Shown here: piece after piece, positions 16,973 to 26,500 of the stretch
How positions within the stretch are numbered: the stretch's first letter is position 1
Layout: every line of letters starts with the position of its first letter
Made by a program: the position numbers and the translations under genes
Assembly: GCF_044962685.1 (NCBI RefSeq)
Contig: NZ_JBBKTX010000014.1
Location: forward strand, 1-64,000
DNA: 64,000 bases
Reading direction: 5' to 3'
Source of the DNA: Oceanobacter antarcticus
Lineage (GTDB): Bacteria > Pseudomonadota > Gammaproteobacteria > Pseudomonadales > Oceanobacteraceae
Notes under the pieces: generated by a model
The model's input: only the letters and a program-made list of their open reading frames with translations
What the model was told of the DNA's origin: nothing
Databases searched by the model: none

Positions 16973-17000
16973 CTTGAAAGCGCCAGCTTCGGACACATAT
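16973..17000 (+). promoter_or_regulatory. Sigma-32 promoter of dnaK
   Basis: CTTGAAA (16973-16979), 13-bp spacer, ACACATAT (16993-17000): the -35 is a perfect RpoH match and the -10 has two mismatches; spacing equals that of the grpE promoter. It lies about 97 bp before the dnaK ATG, leaving a leader. Confidence 0.7.
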
Positions 17001-17096
17001 ACAGGTCATAGGCAAATACATGGCAACGGTCTTCGTTGCAATTGGTTTAAAGACAAGCAAGCAGTGATCACTGCTCGAGTTTTGGAGAGATTTATC

Positions 17097-18998
17097 ATGG
17101 GTAAGATTATTGGTATTGACCTGGGAACCACCAACTCCTGTGTGGCGATCCTGGATGGTGGCAAGACCAGAGTGATTGAAAACGCTGAAGGTGATCGTAC
17201 CACGCCTTCCGTCGTCGCTTATGCCGACGACGAAGTGCTGGTTGGCCAGTCAGCCAAACGTCAGGCGGTCACCAACCCGCACAACACCCTGTTCGCGGTC
17301 AAGCGTTTGATCGGCCGTCGTTTCAAGGATGATGTGGTTCAGAAAGACATCAAAATGGTGCCGTACAAGATCGTTGAAGCCAGCAATGGTGATGCTTGGG
17401 TAGAAGTGCGTGGCGAACAGTTTGCACCGCCACAGGTTTCTGCTGAAATCCTCAAGAAAATGAAGAAAACCGCAGAGGATTACCTCGGCGAAAGCGTGAC
17501 TGAAGCCGTTATTACCGTACCGGCTTACTTTAACGATTCCCAGCGTCAGGCGACCAAAGATGCCGGCAAAATTGCTGGTCTGGAAGTCAAACGTATCATC
17601 AACGAGCCAACCGCTGCGGCATTGGCTTACGGAATCGATAAAGAAAGTGGTGATCGTACCATCGCGGTTTACGACCTGGGTGGTGGTACGTTCGATATCT
17701 CCATTATTGAAGTCGCTGACGTTGATGGTGAAAAGCAGTTTGAAGTTTTGGCCACTAATGGTGACACCTTCCTCGGTGGTGAAGATTTCGACATGCGCCT
17801 GATTGAATATCTGGCAGCCGAGTTCAAGAAAGACAGCGGTATCGATCTGCACAATGACCCACTGGCACTGCAGCGTCTGAAAGAAGGTGCTGAAAAAGCC
17901 AAGGTTGAATTGTCCAGCAGCCAGCAGACGGATGTGAACCTGCCTTATATTACGGCGGATGCAAGTGGTCCCAAGCACCTTAACGTCAAGGTTACCCGTG
18001 CCAAGTTGGAAAGCCTGGTGGAAGAGCTGGTCAAGCGCTCCCTGGAACCTTGTAAAATGGCGCTGAAAGACTCTGGTCTGTCTACCTCCGAGATTGATGA
18101 AGTGATCCTGGTGGGCGGTCAGACTCGTATGCCACTGGTACAGAAGAGTGTTGCCGATTTCTTCGGTAAGGAACCACGTAAAGACGTGAATCCTGATGAA
18201 GCGGTAGCGGTTGGCGCAGCGATTCAGGGTGCCGTGCTGTCTGGTGATGTAAAAGACGTGCTGCTGCTGGATGTTACCCCGCTGACCCTGGGGATCGAAA
18301 CCATGGGTGGTGTTGCGACGCCAGTGATTGACAAGAACACCACCATTCCGACCAAAAAATCGCAAGTGTTCTCAACCGCTGATGACAACCAGACGGCGGT
18401 CACCATTCACGTGGTACAGGGCGAGCGCAAGCAAGCGACGCAGAACAAGTCACTGGGTCGGTTTGACCTTGCGGACATTCCGCCAGCACCTCGTGGTATG
18501 CCACAGATTGAAGTAACCTTTGATATCGACGCTAACGGTATTCTGAATGTCAGCGCGAAAGACAAGGCAACCGGTAAAGAACAGTCCATCATCATCAAGG
18601 CCTCTTCTGGTCTGAGTGATGCTGAGATCGAGCAAATGGTTGCAGATGCTGAAGCCAATGCTGAAGCAGACAAGCATTTTGAAGAACTGATTCAGGCTCG
18701 GAATACTGCCGATGGCATGATCCACGCGACTAAAAAGACGCTGGAAGAAGCGGGTGACAAGGCGAGTGCAGAAGAGAAGGAAGCGATTGAAAAAGCAATT
18801 GCTGATCTTGAAGTGGCACTCAAGGGCGATGACAAGGCTGAAATTGAAGCCAAAACCAACGCACTGACAGAAGCCTCTGGCAAGCTGGCACAAAAACTGT
18901 ATGCCGAGCAGGCTCAGCCAGCCGGTGCGGATGCGGATTCTTCTTCTGCGGATGACGATGTTGTCGACGCAGAGTTTGAAGAAGTAAAAGACAAGTAA
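17097..18998 (+). CDS. dnaK: Chaperone protein DnaK (Hsp70)
   Basis: A 633-residue Hsp70. MGKIIGIDLGTTNSCVA at the N-terminus, the ATPase motif AVYDLGGGTFDISI and VTEAVITVPAYFNDSQRQAT, and the substrate-binding domain with the KDVLLLDVTPLTLGIETMGG strand are all diagnostic; the C-terminal tail ends in an acidic EEVKDK-like sequence. I chose ATG 17097, the canonical start with a GGAGAG ribosome site. A 41-codon upstream frame opens at 16974 but is inside the promoter. Confidence 0.97.
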   Translation: MGKIIGIDLGTTNSCVAILDGGKTRVIENAEGDRTTPSVVAYADDEVLVGQSAKRQAVTNPHNTLFAVKRLIGRRFKDDVVQKDIKMVPYKIVEASNGDAWVEVRGEQFAPPQVSAEILKKMKKTAEDYLGESVTEAVITVPAYFNDSQRQATKDAGKIAGLEVKRIINEPTAAALAYGIDKESGDRTIAVYDLGGGTFDISIIEVADVDGEKQFEVLATNGDTFLGGEDFDMRLIEYLAAEFKKDSGIDLHNDPLALQRLKEGAEKAKVELSSSQQTDVNLPYITADASGPKHLNVKVTRAKLESLVEELVKRSLEPCKMALKDSGLSTSEIDEVILVGGQTRMPLVQKSVADFFGKEPRKDVNPDEAVAVGAAIQGAVLSGDVKDVLLLDVTPLTLGIETMGGVATPVIDKNTTIPTKKSQVFSTADDNQTAVTIHVVQGERKQATQNKSLGRFDLADIPPAPRGMPQIEVTFDIDANGILNVSAKDKATGKEQSIIIKASSGLSDAEIEQMVADAEANAEADKHFEELIQARNTADGMIHATKKTLEEAGDKASAEEKEAIEKAIADLEVALKGDDKAEIEAKTNALTEASGKLAQKLYAEQAQPAGADADSSSADDDVVDAEFEEVKDK

Positions 18999-19012
18999 GA
19001 CGACAGATGGGA

Positions 19013-19051
19013 GACGGGAGTCAGCTTACCTCTGGTAGGCTGACTCCCGTC
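19013..19051 (+). other. Strong hairpin between dnaK and dnaJ
   Basis: GACGGGAGTCAGC (19013-19025) pairs perfectly with GCTGACTCCCGTC (19039-19051), with a shorter inner stem. There is no U-run. It may be a processing or partial attenuation point that lowers dnaJ relative to dnaK, or stabilise the dnaK transcript; this is inference. Confidence 0.65.
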
Positions 19052-19102
19052 TTGCGTCTCACATGGCTGGATCAATAGCTCCCATCTGAGGCAAGAAAGA
19101 CA

Positions 19103-20224
19103 ATGTCCAAACGAGATTATTACGAGATCCTTGGCGTTTCCAAAGACGTTGATGGCAAGGAACTTAAAAAGGCCTATCGCAAGCTGGCCATGAAGTATCA
19201 CCCGGATCGTAACCCGGATGACAAGGATGCCGAAGCCAAGTTCAAGGAGGCGACGGAAGCCTACGAAATCCTGAATGACAGCCAGAAACGTGCGGCGTAC
19301 GATCAGTACGGCCATGCCGGTGTGGATTCCAATGCGGGTGGTGGCTACGGTGGTGGAGCCAATGGCGCTGGTTTCAGCGATATTTTTGGCGATGTTTTTG
19401 GTGACATATTTGGCGGTGCTGGTGGCGGCCGTGGCGGTTCCCAGCGCGGTTCTGATCTGCGTTATACGCTGGAACTGTCGTTAGAAGAAGCCGTTCGTGG
19501 TGTCGAAAAGAAAGTACGGATTCCGACGCTGGTCAGCTGTGAAACCTGTCATGGCAGTGGTGCCAAACCAGGTACCAGCCCGAAGCAATGTTCAACCTGT
19601 AATGGCGTTGGCCAGGTTCGTATGCAACAGGGATTCTTTTCTGTGCAACAAACCTGTCCTACTTGTCGTGGCCAGGGCACGATCATTGAGGATCCGTGTA
19701 ACAGTTGTCACGGTCGTGGCGTAAAAGAAGAAACCAAAACCCTGTCGGTTAAAATTCCGCCGGGTGTGGATACTGGTGATCGTATTCGTTTGTCTGGTGA
19801 AGGCGAGGCGGGTGCTATGGGTGGTCCTGCTGGTGACTTGTATGTTCAGGTCAGTGTGCGTGAGCATGCGCTGTTTCATCGCGACGGGCGTAACCTGTAT
19901 TGTGATGTTCCCATCAGTATTGTTGATGCGGCACTGGGTGGTGATCTGGAAGTACCAACACTGGATGGTCGGGTACGTCTTAAAATTCCGGCAGAAACCC
20001 AGAGTGGCAAGCTGTTTCGCCTGAAAGGTAAAGGCGTAGCGCCGGTTCGTGGCGGTGGCGCGGGTGATCTGCTCTGTCGGGTACAGGTTGAAACTCCGGT
20101 GAGCCTGAACGATGAGCAAAAAGCTTTGTTGATGAAGTTTCAAGAATCATTAACGGGCGAAAAACACGCACCGCAAAAAAAGAGCTGGTTTGAAGGTGTA
20201 AAAAAGTTCTTCGAAGACGTTTGA
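19103..20224 (+). CDS. dnaJ: Chaperone protein DnaJ (Hsp40)
   Basis: A 373-residue co-chaperone. The J domain (1-70) has the HPD motif in KYHPDRNP; a glycine-rich linker (75-115) follows; the zinc domain has the four repeats CETCHGSG, CSTCNGVG, CPTCRGQG and CNSCHGRG; the C-terminal peptide-binding domain completes the type I architecture. Third gene of the heat-shock cluster, 104 bp after dnaK, ending in a terminator. Confidence 0.97.
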   Translation: MSKRDYYEILGVSKDVDGKELKKAYRKLAMKYHPDRNPDDKDAEAKFKEATEAYEILNDSQKRAAYDQYGHAGVDSNAGGGYGGGANGAGFSDIFGDVFGDIFGGAGGGRGGSQRGSDLRYTLELSLEEAVRGVEKKVRIPTLVSCETCHGSGAKPGTSPKQCSTCNGVGQVRMQQGFFSVQQTCPTCRGQGTIIEDPCNSCHGRGVKEETKTLSVKIPPGVDTGDRIRLSGEGEAGAMGGPAGDLYVQVSVREHALFHRDGRNLYCDVPISIVDAALGGDLEVPTLDGRVRLKIPAETQSGKLFRLKGKGVAPVRGGGAGDLLCRVQVETPVSLNDEQKALLMKFQESLTGEKHAPQKKSWFEGVKKFFEDV

Positions 20225-20264
20225 GACCGCGCTGAGCGCAGTTGAAAACCGACATTCAAATAAC

Positions 20265-20304
20265 AGCCCGCGGTTGGATATTGTGCCAACCCGGGCTTTG
20301 TTTT
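20265..20304 (+). terminator. Intrinsic terminator after dnaJ
   Basis: AGCCCG-C-GGTTGG pairs with CCAACCCGGGCT (one bulged base), followed by a T-rich tract TTTGTTTT. It is 41 bp past the dnaJ stop and just before dapB, so dapB needs its own promoter or read-through. Confidence 0.75.
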
Positions 20305-20319
20305 ATCAGGAATCCAACA

Positions 20320-21123
20320 ATGACACGAATTGCCATTACCGGTGCCGCCGGACGTATGGGAAGGGTGCTGATTCAGGCAGTTGATGCCGCCGAGGGGGCC
20401 GAAGTCGGCGCTGCGATTGTGCGTCATGATGACCCGATGCTGGGTCTTGATGCCGGTGCAATTGCCGGTTTGGGGAAAGACTTGGGTATCAGGGCTGTTG
20501 CCAGTTTGAGCGAGGTGGCTGACCAGTTTGATGTACTGATTGATTTTACAACACCGGCAGTAACGCTGGCCAACCTGTCATTCTGCCAGCAGCATGGCAA
20601 ATGTATCGTGATTGGCACGACCGGTTTCAGTGATGATGAAAAAATCAGCCTGGCAGACTGTGCCACACAGACGGGTGTCGTCTTCGCGCCGAATTATTCT
20701 GTGGGCGTGAATCTGTGCCTGAATTTGCTGCGTATGGCCGCCAGAGTGATGGGTGAAGACAGTGATATCGAAATCATCGAGATGCATCATCGCCACAAGG
20801 TGGATGCCCCTTCTGGTACAGCCTTGCGTATGGGTGAAGTGGTTGCAGAAACCATGGGATGGGATCTGAATGAAGTCGCTTGTTATGGTCGTGAAGGTCA
20901 GACCGGAGCTCGGCCGCACCAACAAATTGGCTTTGAGACCATTCGTGGTGGTGATGTTGTCGGCGATCACACCGTGATGTTTGCCAGCGATGGTGAACGA
21001 GTCGAAGTGACCCATAAAGCCCAGAGTCGCATGACGTTTGCTCGTGGTGCCGTACGTTCGGCCTTGTGGATAACCGACCAGAAGGCCGGACTGTATGATA
21101 TGCAGGACGTGTTGGGCTTCTGA
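20320..21123 (+). CDS. dapB: 4-hydroxy-tetrahydrodipicolinate reductase DapB
   Basis: A 267-residue cytosolic reductase of the lysine/meso-diaminopimelate pathway, using NAD(P)H. The Rossmann loop AITGAAGRMGR opens the protein; the active-site and substrate motif EIIEMHHRHKVDAPSGTAL (about 150-168) carries the catalytic histidines and lysine. ATG 20320 follows AGGAAT; an in-frame upstream start at 20242 lies in the terminator region. Gene order dnaK-dnaJ-dapB-carAB-greA is the pseudomonad order. Confidence 0.95.
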   Translation: MTRIAITGAAGRMGRVLIQAVDAAEGAEVGAAIVRHDDPMLGLDAGAIAGLGKDLGIRAVASLSEVADQFDVLIDFTTPAVTLANLSFCQQHGKCIVIGTTGFSDDEKISLADCATQTGVVFAPNYSVGVNLCLNLLRMAARVMGEDSDIEIIEMHHRHKVDAPSGTALRMGEVVAETMGWDLNEVACYGREGQTGARPHQQIGFETIRGGDVVGDHTVMFASDGERVEVTHKAQSRMTFARGAVRSALWITDQKAGLYDMQDVLGF

Positions 21124-21179
21124 CTCGGCCCTGGTAACAAGCGCTTGATGACCTGCTTGCGTGACGATTACTACGTTAA

Positions 21180-21245
21180 AAATGACCGAGAAATGCTATT
21201 TATCACCTGTAAATGCCATTTCTTTGGTCATTTTTGACCTTGTAT
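21180..21245. terminator. Hairpin with T-run after dapB
   Basis: AAATGACC (21180-21187) pairs with GGTCATTT (21236-21243) and GAAATG with CATTTC inside it, then a run of five Ts. It lies between convergent dapB and the TetR gene and could serve both strands. Confidence 0.65.
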
Positions 21246-21275
21246 TTTAACCTCAAAAACGCTTTCGGTGATCTG

Positions 21276-21926
21276 TCAGTTCTGGTCGATTCTGCTGGAC
21301 TTGCGTTCGCCTGATGGCGGCTGTTTCACCAACAACAGATGATCGATAGCGCGATTGACAAGAGCATTCATATCATCCGGTTTGCCCATCGGGTCAAACA
21401 TCATTCCGGTCAACATTTGACTATTGCCCAGTACCCAGCGTGCGCGTTCATTAGCTGATAATCCCTGGTCGAGTTCATCGAGATTGATGGCGTCTTCAAT
21501 CTGGATCGTCAATCGTTCCAGTAGTTCTGCTTGTAGCGACAGATATTGTGGCCAGACTTCTTCGCGTGGTGAGGCACTCCATTCGAGCCAGACCTTGATG
21601 TAATCCGGCTGCTCTTCGCACGCTTGCAAAAAACGCTGGAAGTAGTTACGAACCCGGGCCAGTGGAGTGGGTGCTTCAGAAAAAGCGGTTTCTGCCATCT
21701 CGTGCATAAAACGGGCGATTTCACCCAGCACATCGGTAACCAGTGCATCACGGGTCTTGAAATAATTGAATACAGTTGCTACCGATACCCCGCCAATTTC
21801 GGCGATGTCGGTATGTCCTCCACGCCCAATACCACGGCGAGAAAAGACCTCAACAGCGTACAGCAATAGCAGCCGCTTGCGTTCCTCGGGGGCCAAGCGG
21901 CGGCGTCCATCAACAGCAACAGGCAT
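21276..21926 (-). CDS. LuxR/HapR/SmcR-type TetR-family regulator
   Basis: A 216-residue TetR-family DNA-binding protein. The N-terminal helix-turn-helix contains SRRGIGRGGHTDIAEIGGVSVATVFNYF (29-56, given here in parts), nearly the same as the Vibrio quorum-sensing master regulators LuxR, HapR and SmcR (RRGIGRGGHADIAEIAQVSVATVFNYF). The ligand domain also keeps their IKVWLEWSASPREEVWP-like stretch (110-126). These proteins control biofilm, virulence and luminescence genes in vibrios. Here it lies alone between dapB and carA, a place where pseudomonads have no such gene. A quorum-sensing role is inferred. Confidence 0.8.
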   Translation of the reverse strand: MPVAVDGRRRLAPEERKRLLLLYAVEVFSRRGIGRGGHTDIAEIGGVSVATVFNYFKTRDALVTDVLGEIARFMHEMAETAFSEAPTPLARVRNYFQRFLQACEEQPDYIKVWLEWSASPREEVWPQYLSLQAELLERLTIQIEDAINLDELDQGLSANERARWVLGNSQMLTGMMFDPMGKPDDMNALVNRAIDHLLLVKQPPSGERKSSRIDQN

Positions 21927-22202
21927 GAAAATCCCTCATGTGTGTATTTTATATTTTGTATGCCTGAATCCAGAGCGTTGATACGTGTTCGACATCGACC
22001 AGTATTCGGTGAAAAATCGATAAACTAATCAGCAGCTGGCTCATCCATGGTTACTATGTAAAGAATTACCCCTACTTGTGGGAAGTAAAATACCGTTTAA
22101 AATTGTATGTAACGATGTGTAACTGATATGTCACACAAGAGTACGCAGTTCAAATTCCCGGGATTTAAAACGTAACCTGTTCCCGTCTTGCCTTCGACAC
22201 CG

Positions 22203-22231
22203 TGGACAAAAAATCTCTTTTTGCGTATAAT
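22203..22231 (+). promoter_or_regulatory. Sigma-70 promoter of carAB
   Basis: TGGACA (22203-22208), 17-bp spacer, TATAAT (22226-22231): a near-consensus promoter. Transcription should start near 22238, leaving a ~160-nt leader before carA that holds the attenuator. Confidence 0.8.
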
Positions 22232-22268
22232 TCGCGGTTAATCAAAGCTCGGAGCTTCTCAAGCAGAA

Positions 22269-22358
22269 GTGACCGACCATTACATAATTTCTGAAATTAG
22301 CGGAATGCCGATGAGCGGATCAGCATTCCGCTTTTTTACGCATGGGGTACCCGCCTAG
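22269..22358 (+). CDS. Putative carA leader peptide (29 aa)
   Basis: A short frame GTG at 22269 to TAG at 22356 encodes 29 residues, MTDHYIISEISGMPMSGSAF followed by a short tail. It overlaps completely with an intrinsic terminator at 22300-22337, so a ribosome translating it would disrupt the hairpin. It includes a run of pyrimidine-rich codons (TTC CGC TTT TTT) across the terminator T-tract, as in the E. coli pyrBI attenuator. No strong ribosome site is seen (GGAG is 15 bp upstream), so translation is uncertain. Confidence 0.4.
   Translation: MTDHYIISEISGMPMSGSAFRFFTHGVPA
22300..22337 (+). terminator. Attenuator terminator in the carA leader
   Basis: GCGGAATGC (22300-22308) and GCATTCCGC (22323-22331) form a perfect 9-bp stem with a 14-nt loop, followed by six Ts. 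It lies 70 bp past the predicted transcription start and 63 bp before carA, so it must be crossed to express carAB. Confidence 0.75.
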
Positions 22359-22399
22359 TACCTCGCTTCGCCTGTTTTTCTTTGCTCGGGGATACCGTT

Positions 22400-23560
22400 T
22401 TGTCTACGCCAGCCATTCTAGCTCTTGAAGACGGCAGCTTGTTTAAAGGCACCAGTATCGGTGCTTTGGGAACGTCTGTTGGAGAGGTTGTTTTCAACAC
22501 GTCCATGACCGGTTATCAGGAAATCCTGACTGACCCGTCCTACACCAATCAAATCGTTACACTTACTTACCCACACATTGGCAGCTACGGTACCAACAGC
22601 GAAGACGTTGAGTCCGCTGGCATCGCCGCCAAAGGGCTGATTATTCGTGACTTGCCATTAACGGCGTCCAACTTTCGTAGCGAGCAGGCGCTTGATGAAT
22701 ACCTGCGAGCCAATAATGTGGTTGGGCTGGCGGATATCGATACCCGCCGCCTGACCCGTATTCTGCGTGAAAAGGGTTCCCTTAATGGTTGTCTGCTTGC
22801 CGCAGACGATGCCTGGAGTGATGCAAGTCAACAACAGGCACTGGCAGAAGCCGCCGCTTTTCCTGGCCTGAAAGGCATGGATCTGGCCAAGGAAGTTACA
22901 GTTAACGCACCTTACCGCTGGACCCAGACCGACTGGGCACTGGGCAAGGGCTATGGCGAACAGACCGAGACCCGATTCAAAGTTGTCGCCTACGATTTTG
23001 GTGTCAAGTACAACATTCTGCGCCTGCTGGCTGAACGAGGCTGTGAACTGACCGTTGTTCCGGCGCAAACATCGGCTACCGAGGTGCTGGCGATGAATCC
23101 AGATGGCATTTTTCTGTCGAATGGCCCCGGCGACCCGGAACCCTGCACCTATGCAATTGACGCCATCCGGCAAATTCTGGAGACCGAAATTCCGGTATTC
23201 GGCATTTGTCTGGGTCACCAGTTACTGGCACTGGCTTCGGGTGCGACAACGTTGAAGATGAATCTCGGCCATCACGGAGCCAACCACCCGGTACAGGATC
23301 TGGCCACTGGCAAGGTAATGATCACCAGTCAGAACCATGGCTTTGCGGTCGATGAAAGCTCGTTGCCAAACAACCTCAAGGCAACCCACAAGTCACTGTT
23401 CGACGGTACGCTGCAAGGTATCGCCCGTACTGACAAGCCAGCCTTCAGCTTTCAGGGACACCCTGAAGCCAGCCCTGGCCCTCGTGACGTAGCACCGCTG
23501 TTCGACCACTTTATTGATCTGATTGAAACCGCCAAAGCCAAAGCCAAGGCCAACGGATAA
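22400..23560 (+). CDS. carA: Carbamoyl-phosphate synthase small chain (glutamine amidotransferase)
   Basis: A 386-residue subunit that hydrolyses glutamine and passes ammonia to CarB for carbamoyl phosphate, used in arginine and pyrimidine synthesis. The N-terminal ALEDGSLFKG and NTSMTGYQEILTDPSY, the amidotransferase motif GICLGHQLLALA with catalytic Cys, and FQGHPEASPGP with the catalytic His-Glu are present. I chose TTG 22400 because a GGGGA ribosome site lies 7 bp upstream; E. coli carA also starts with TTG. First gene of carA-carB-greA. Confidence 0.95.
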   Translation: MSTPAILALEDGSLFKGTSIGALGTSVGEVVFNTSMTGYQEILTDPSYTNQIVTLTYPHIGSYGTNSEDVESAGIAAKGLIIRDLPLTASNFRSEQALDEYLRANNVVGLADIDTRRLTRILREKGSLNGCLLAADDAWSDASQQQALAEAAAFPGLKGMDLAKEVTVNAPYRWTQTDWALGKGYGEQTETRFKVVAYDFGVKYNILRLLAERGCELTVVPAQTSATEVLAMNPDGIFLSNGPGDPEPCTYAIDAIRQILETEIPVFGICLGHQLLALASGATTLKMNLGHHGANHPVQDLATGKVMITSQNHGFAVDESSLPNNLKATHKSLFDGTLQGIARTDKPAFSFQGHPEASPGPRDVAPLFDHFIDLIETAKAKAKANG

Positions 23561-23579
23561 CTACAGGACTGACTGAGTA

Positions 23580-26500
23580 ATGCCAAAACGTACTGACATC
23601 AACAGCATTCTGATCATTGGCGCTGGCCCCATTGTTATCGGCCAGGCGTGTGAATTTGACTACTCCGGTGCCCAGGCCTGTAAAGCCCTGCGTGAGGAAG
23701 GCTATCGCGTCATTCTGGTCAACTCCAACCCCGCCACTATCATGACCGATCCATCGATGGCGGATGCGACCTATATCGAGCCGATTACCGTTGAAGCTGT
23801 TGCCAAAATTATTGAGAAAGAACGCCCCGACGCACTGTTGCCTACCATGGGTGGTCAGACGGCACTGAACTGCGCCCTGGGCCTGGAAAAGGCTGGCGTA
23901 CTGGAACAATTCGGTGTGGAAATGATCGGCGCCAATGCCGATACCATCGACAAGGCAGAAGACCGTGATCGCTTTGACCAGGCGATGAAAAAAATTGGTC
24001 TGGCGTGCCCTCGTGCCGGGATTGCCCATACTCTGGAAGAAGCGCGTGAAGTGCAAAAAACGCTGGGTTTTCCCTGCATTATTCGCCCTTCTTTTACCAT
24101 GGGTGGCACCGGTGGCGGTATCGCCTACAACAAGGAAGAGTTTGAAGAAATCTGTACTCGTGGTCTGGATTTGTCACCAACCAGCGAGTTGCTGATCGAC
24201 GAGTCGCTGATTGGCTGGAAAGAGTACGAGATGGAAGTGGTGCGCGACAAGAACGACAACTGCATCATCGTTTGTGCCATCGAAAACTTTGATGCCATGG
24301 GCGTTCATACCGGTGATTCCATTACCGTTGCCCCGGCACAAACCCTGACCGACAAGGAATACCAGATCATGCGCGACGCCTCGCTGGCGGTACTGCGCGA
24401 GATCGGGGTGGAAACCGGTGGTTCCAACGTCCAGTTCGGTGTCGATCCAAAAACCGGCCGCATGGTCGTGATCGAGATGAACCCGCGGGTGTCGCGTTCT
24501 TCGGCACTGGCGTCCAAGGCAACCGGCTTTCCGATCGCCAAGGTGGCTGCCAAATTGGCGATTGGATACACTCTGGATGAGCTGCAAAACGATATTACCG
24601 GTGGTGCAACACCGGCATCGTTTGAGCCATCGATCGACTATGTTGTAACCAAGATCCCTCGTTTTACCTTCGAAAAATTCCCCCAGGCTGATGGCCGCCT
24701 GACGACCCAGATGAAATCCGTGGGTGAGGTGATGGCCATTGGCCGTACTCAACAGGAGTCGCTGCAAAAAGCCCTGCGTGGTCTTGAAGTTGGCTCCTCC
24801 GGATTTGATCCGAAAGTCAACCTGGCCGACGAAGGCGCGCGGGACAAGGTTGTCTCTGAACTGGTGACGCCGGGTGCCGAGCGTATCTGGTACGTCGGGG
24901 ATGCCTTCCGCATGGGCCTGACGGTGGATGAAATTTACCAGTATTCAGGCATTGACCCCTGGTTCCTGGTACAGATCGAAGATTTGATCAAAGAAGAAGC
25001 CAGTGTTTCGGCCAGCAGCCTGACGGTACTGGATGCCAGCGCGGTCTTGCGACTGAAACGCAAGGGTTTTTCCGATCAGCGTCTGGCGACTTTGTTGGGA
25101 ATTTCCGAAAAAGCGTTTCGCAAGCATCGTCAGAAGCTGAATATCCGCCCGGTCTACAAGCGTGTTGATACCTGCGCCGCTGAATTCTCGACCGATACTG
25201 CCTACATGTACTCGACCTACGAGGAAGAGTGCGAATCGAACCCGACCGACCGCGACAAGATTATTGTGCTCGGTGGTGGCCCGAACCGCATTGGTCAGGG
25301 TATCGAGTTTGACTATTGCTGCGTGCACGCAGCGTTGGCGGCGAAGGAAGAAGGGTACGAGGCCATCATGGTCAACTGTAACCCGGAAACGGTTTCGACC
25401 GATTACGACACCTCCGACCGCCTGTACTTTGAACCGGTGACGCTGGAAGACGTGCTGGAAATCGTCGAGAAAGAAAAACCCAAGGGCGTCATTGTACAGT
25501 ACGGTGGTCAGACACCACTGAAGCTGGCCAACGAACTGGAAGCTTGTGGTGTACCCGTGATTGGTACGTCGCCTGAATCGATTGACCGTGCCGAAGATCG
25601 CGAGCGTTTCCAACAAATGATCCAGCGTTTGGGTCTCAAGCAACCAGTGAACGCCACCGTAACCTCTGCCGAAGAAGCAGTGGCTCGCGCTGCCGACATC
25701 GGTTATCCGCTGGTGGTTCGCCCGTCCTATGTTCTGGGCGGTCGGGCGATGGAGATTGTCAGTAACGAGAAGTCCTTGCGTCGCTACATGAACGAAGCAG
25801 TACGGGTTTCCAATGATTCGCCGGTGCTGCTCGACTACTTCCTGGATCGCGCGATCGAAGTGGACATTGACGCCGTTTGTGACGGCGAAGAAGTCGTGAT
25901 TGGTGCCATCATGCAGCATATTGAGCAAGCCGGTATTCACTCGGGTGACTCGGCCTGTTCATTGCCACCTTACAGCCTGCCAGCGGATGTTCAGGATCTG
26001 ATGCGTGAGCAAGTGAAAGCGATGGCGCTGGAGTTGGGTGTTGTTGGTCTGATGAATACCCAGCTGGCTTATCAGGACGGTGAAATCTACGTGATTGAGG
26101 TAAACCCTCGCGCATCCCGTACTGTGCCATTTGTATCCAAGTGTATCGGCGTTTCCCTGGCCGCTGTGGCGGCCAAAGTGATGATGGGCCGTTCACTGGC
26201 GGATCTGGGCTTTACCAAGGAAATCATTCCGTTGTATTTCTCTGTGAAAGAAGCGGTATTTCCATTTAACAAGTTCCAGGGTGTTGACCCGATTCTTGGC
26301 CCGGAAATGAAGTCTACCGGGGAAGTCATGGGTGCTGGAAAAACCTTCGGCGAAGCCTTTTTCAAGGCTCAGTTGGGGGCCGGTGCCGATTTACCCGTCG
26401 GTGGTACCGCTTTCCTGTCTGTCCGCGAAGCCGACAAGTCCGGTCTGGTGGCGGTTGCCAGAGGGCTGGTGGAATGTGGTTTTGAACTGGTGTGTACCGA

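Noticed and set aside
17250..18365. 371-residue open frame antisense to dnaK
   Set aside because: It lies entirely opposite dnaK, has no ribosome site and is histidine/phenylalanine-rich in the way typical of antisense frames of dnaK genes.
24945..25940. 331-residue open frame antisense to carB
   Set aside because: It is opposite a highly conserved coding sequence and shows no recognisable motif.
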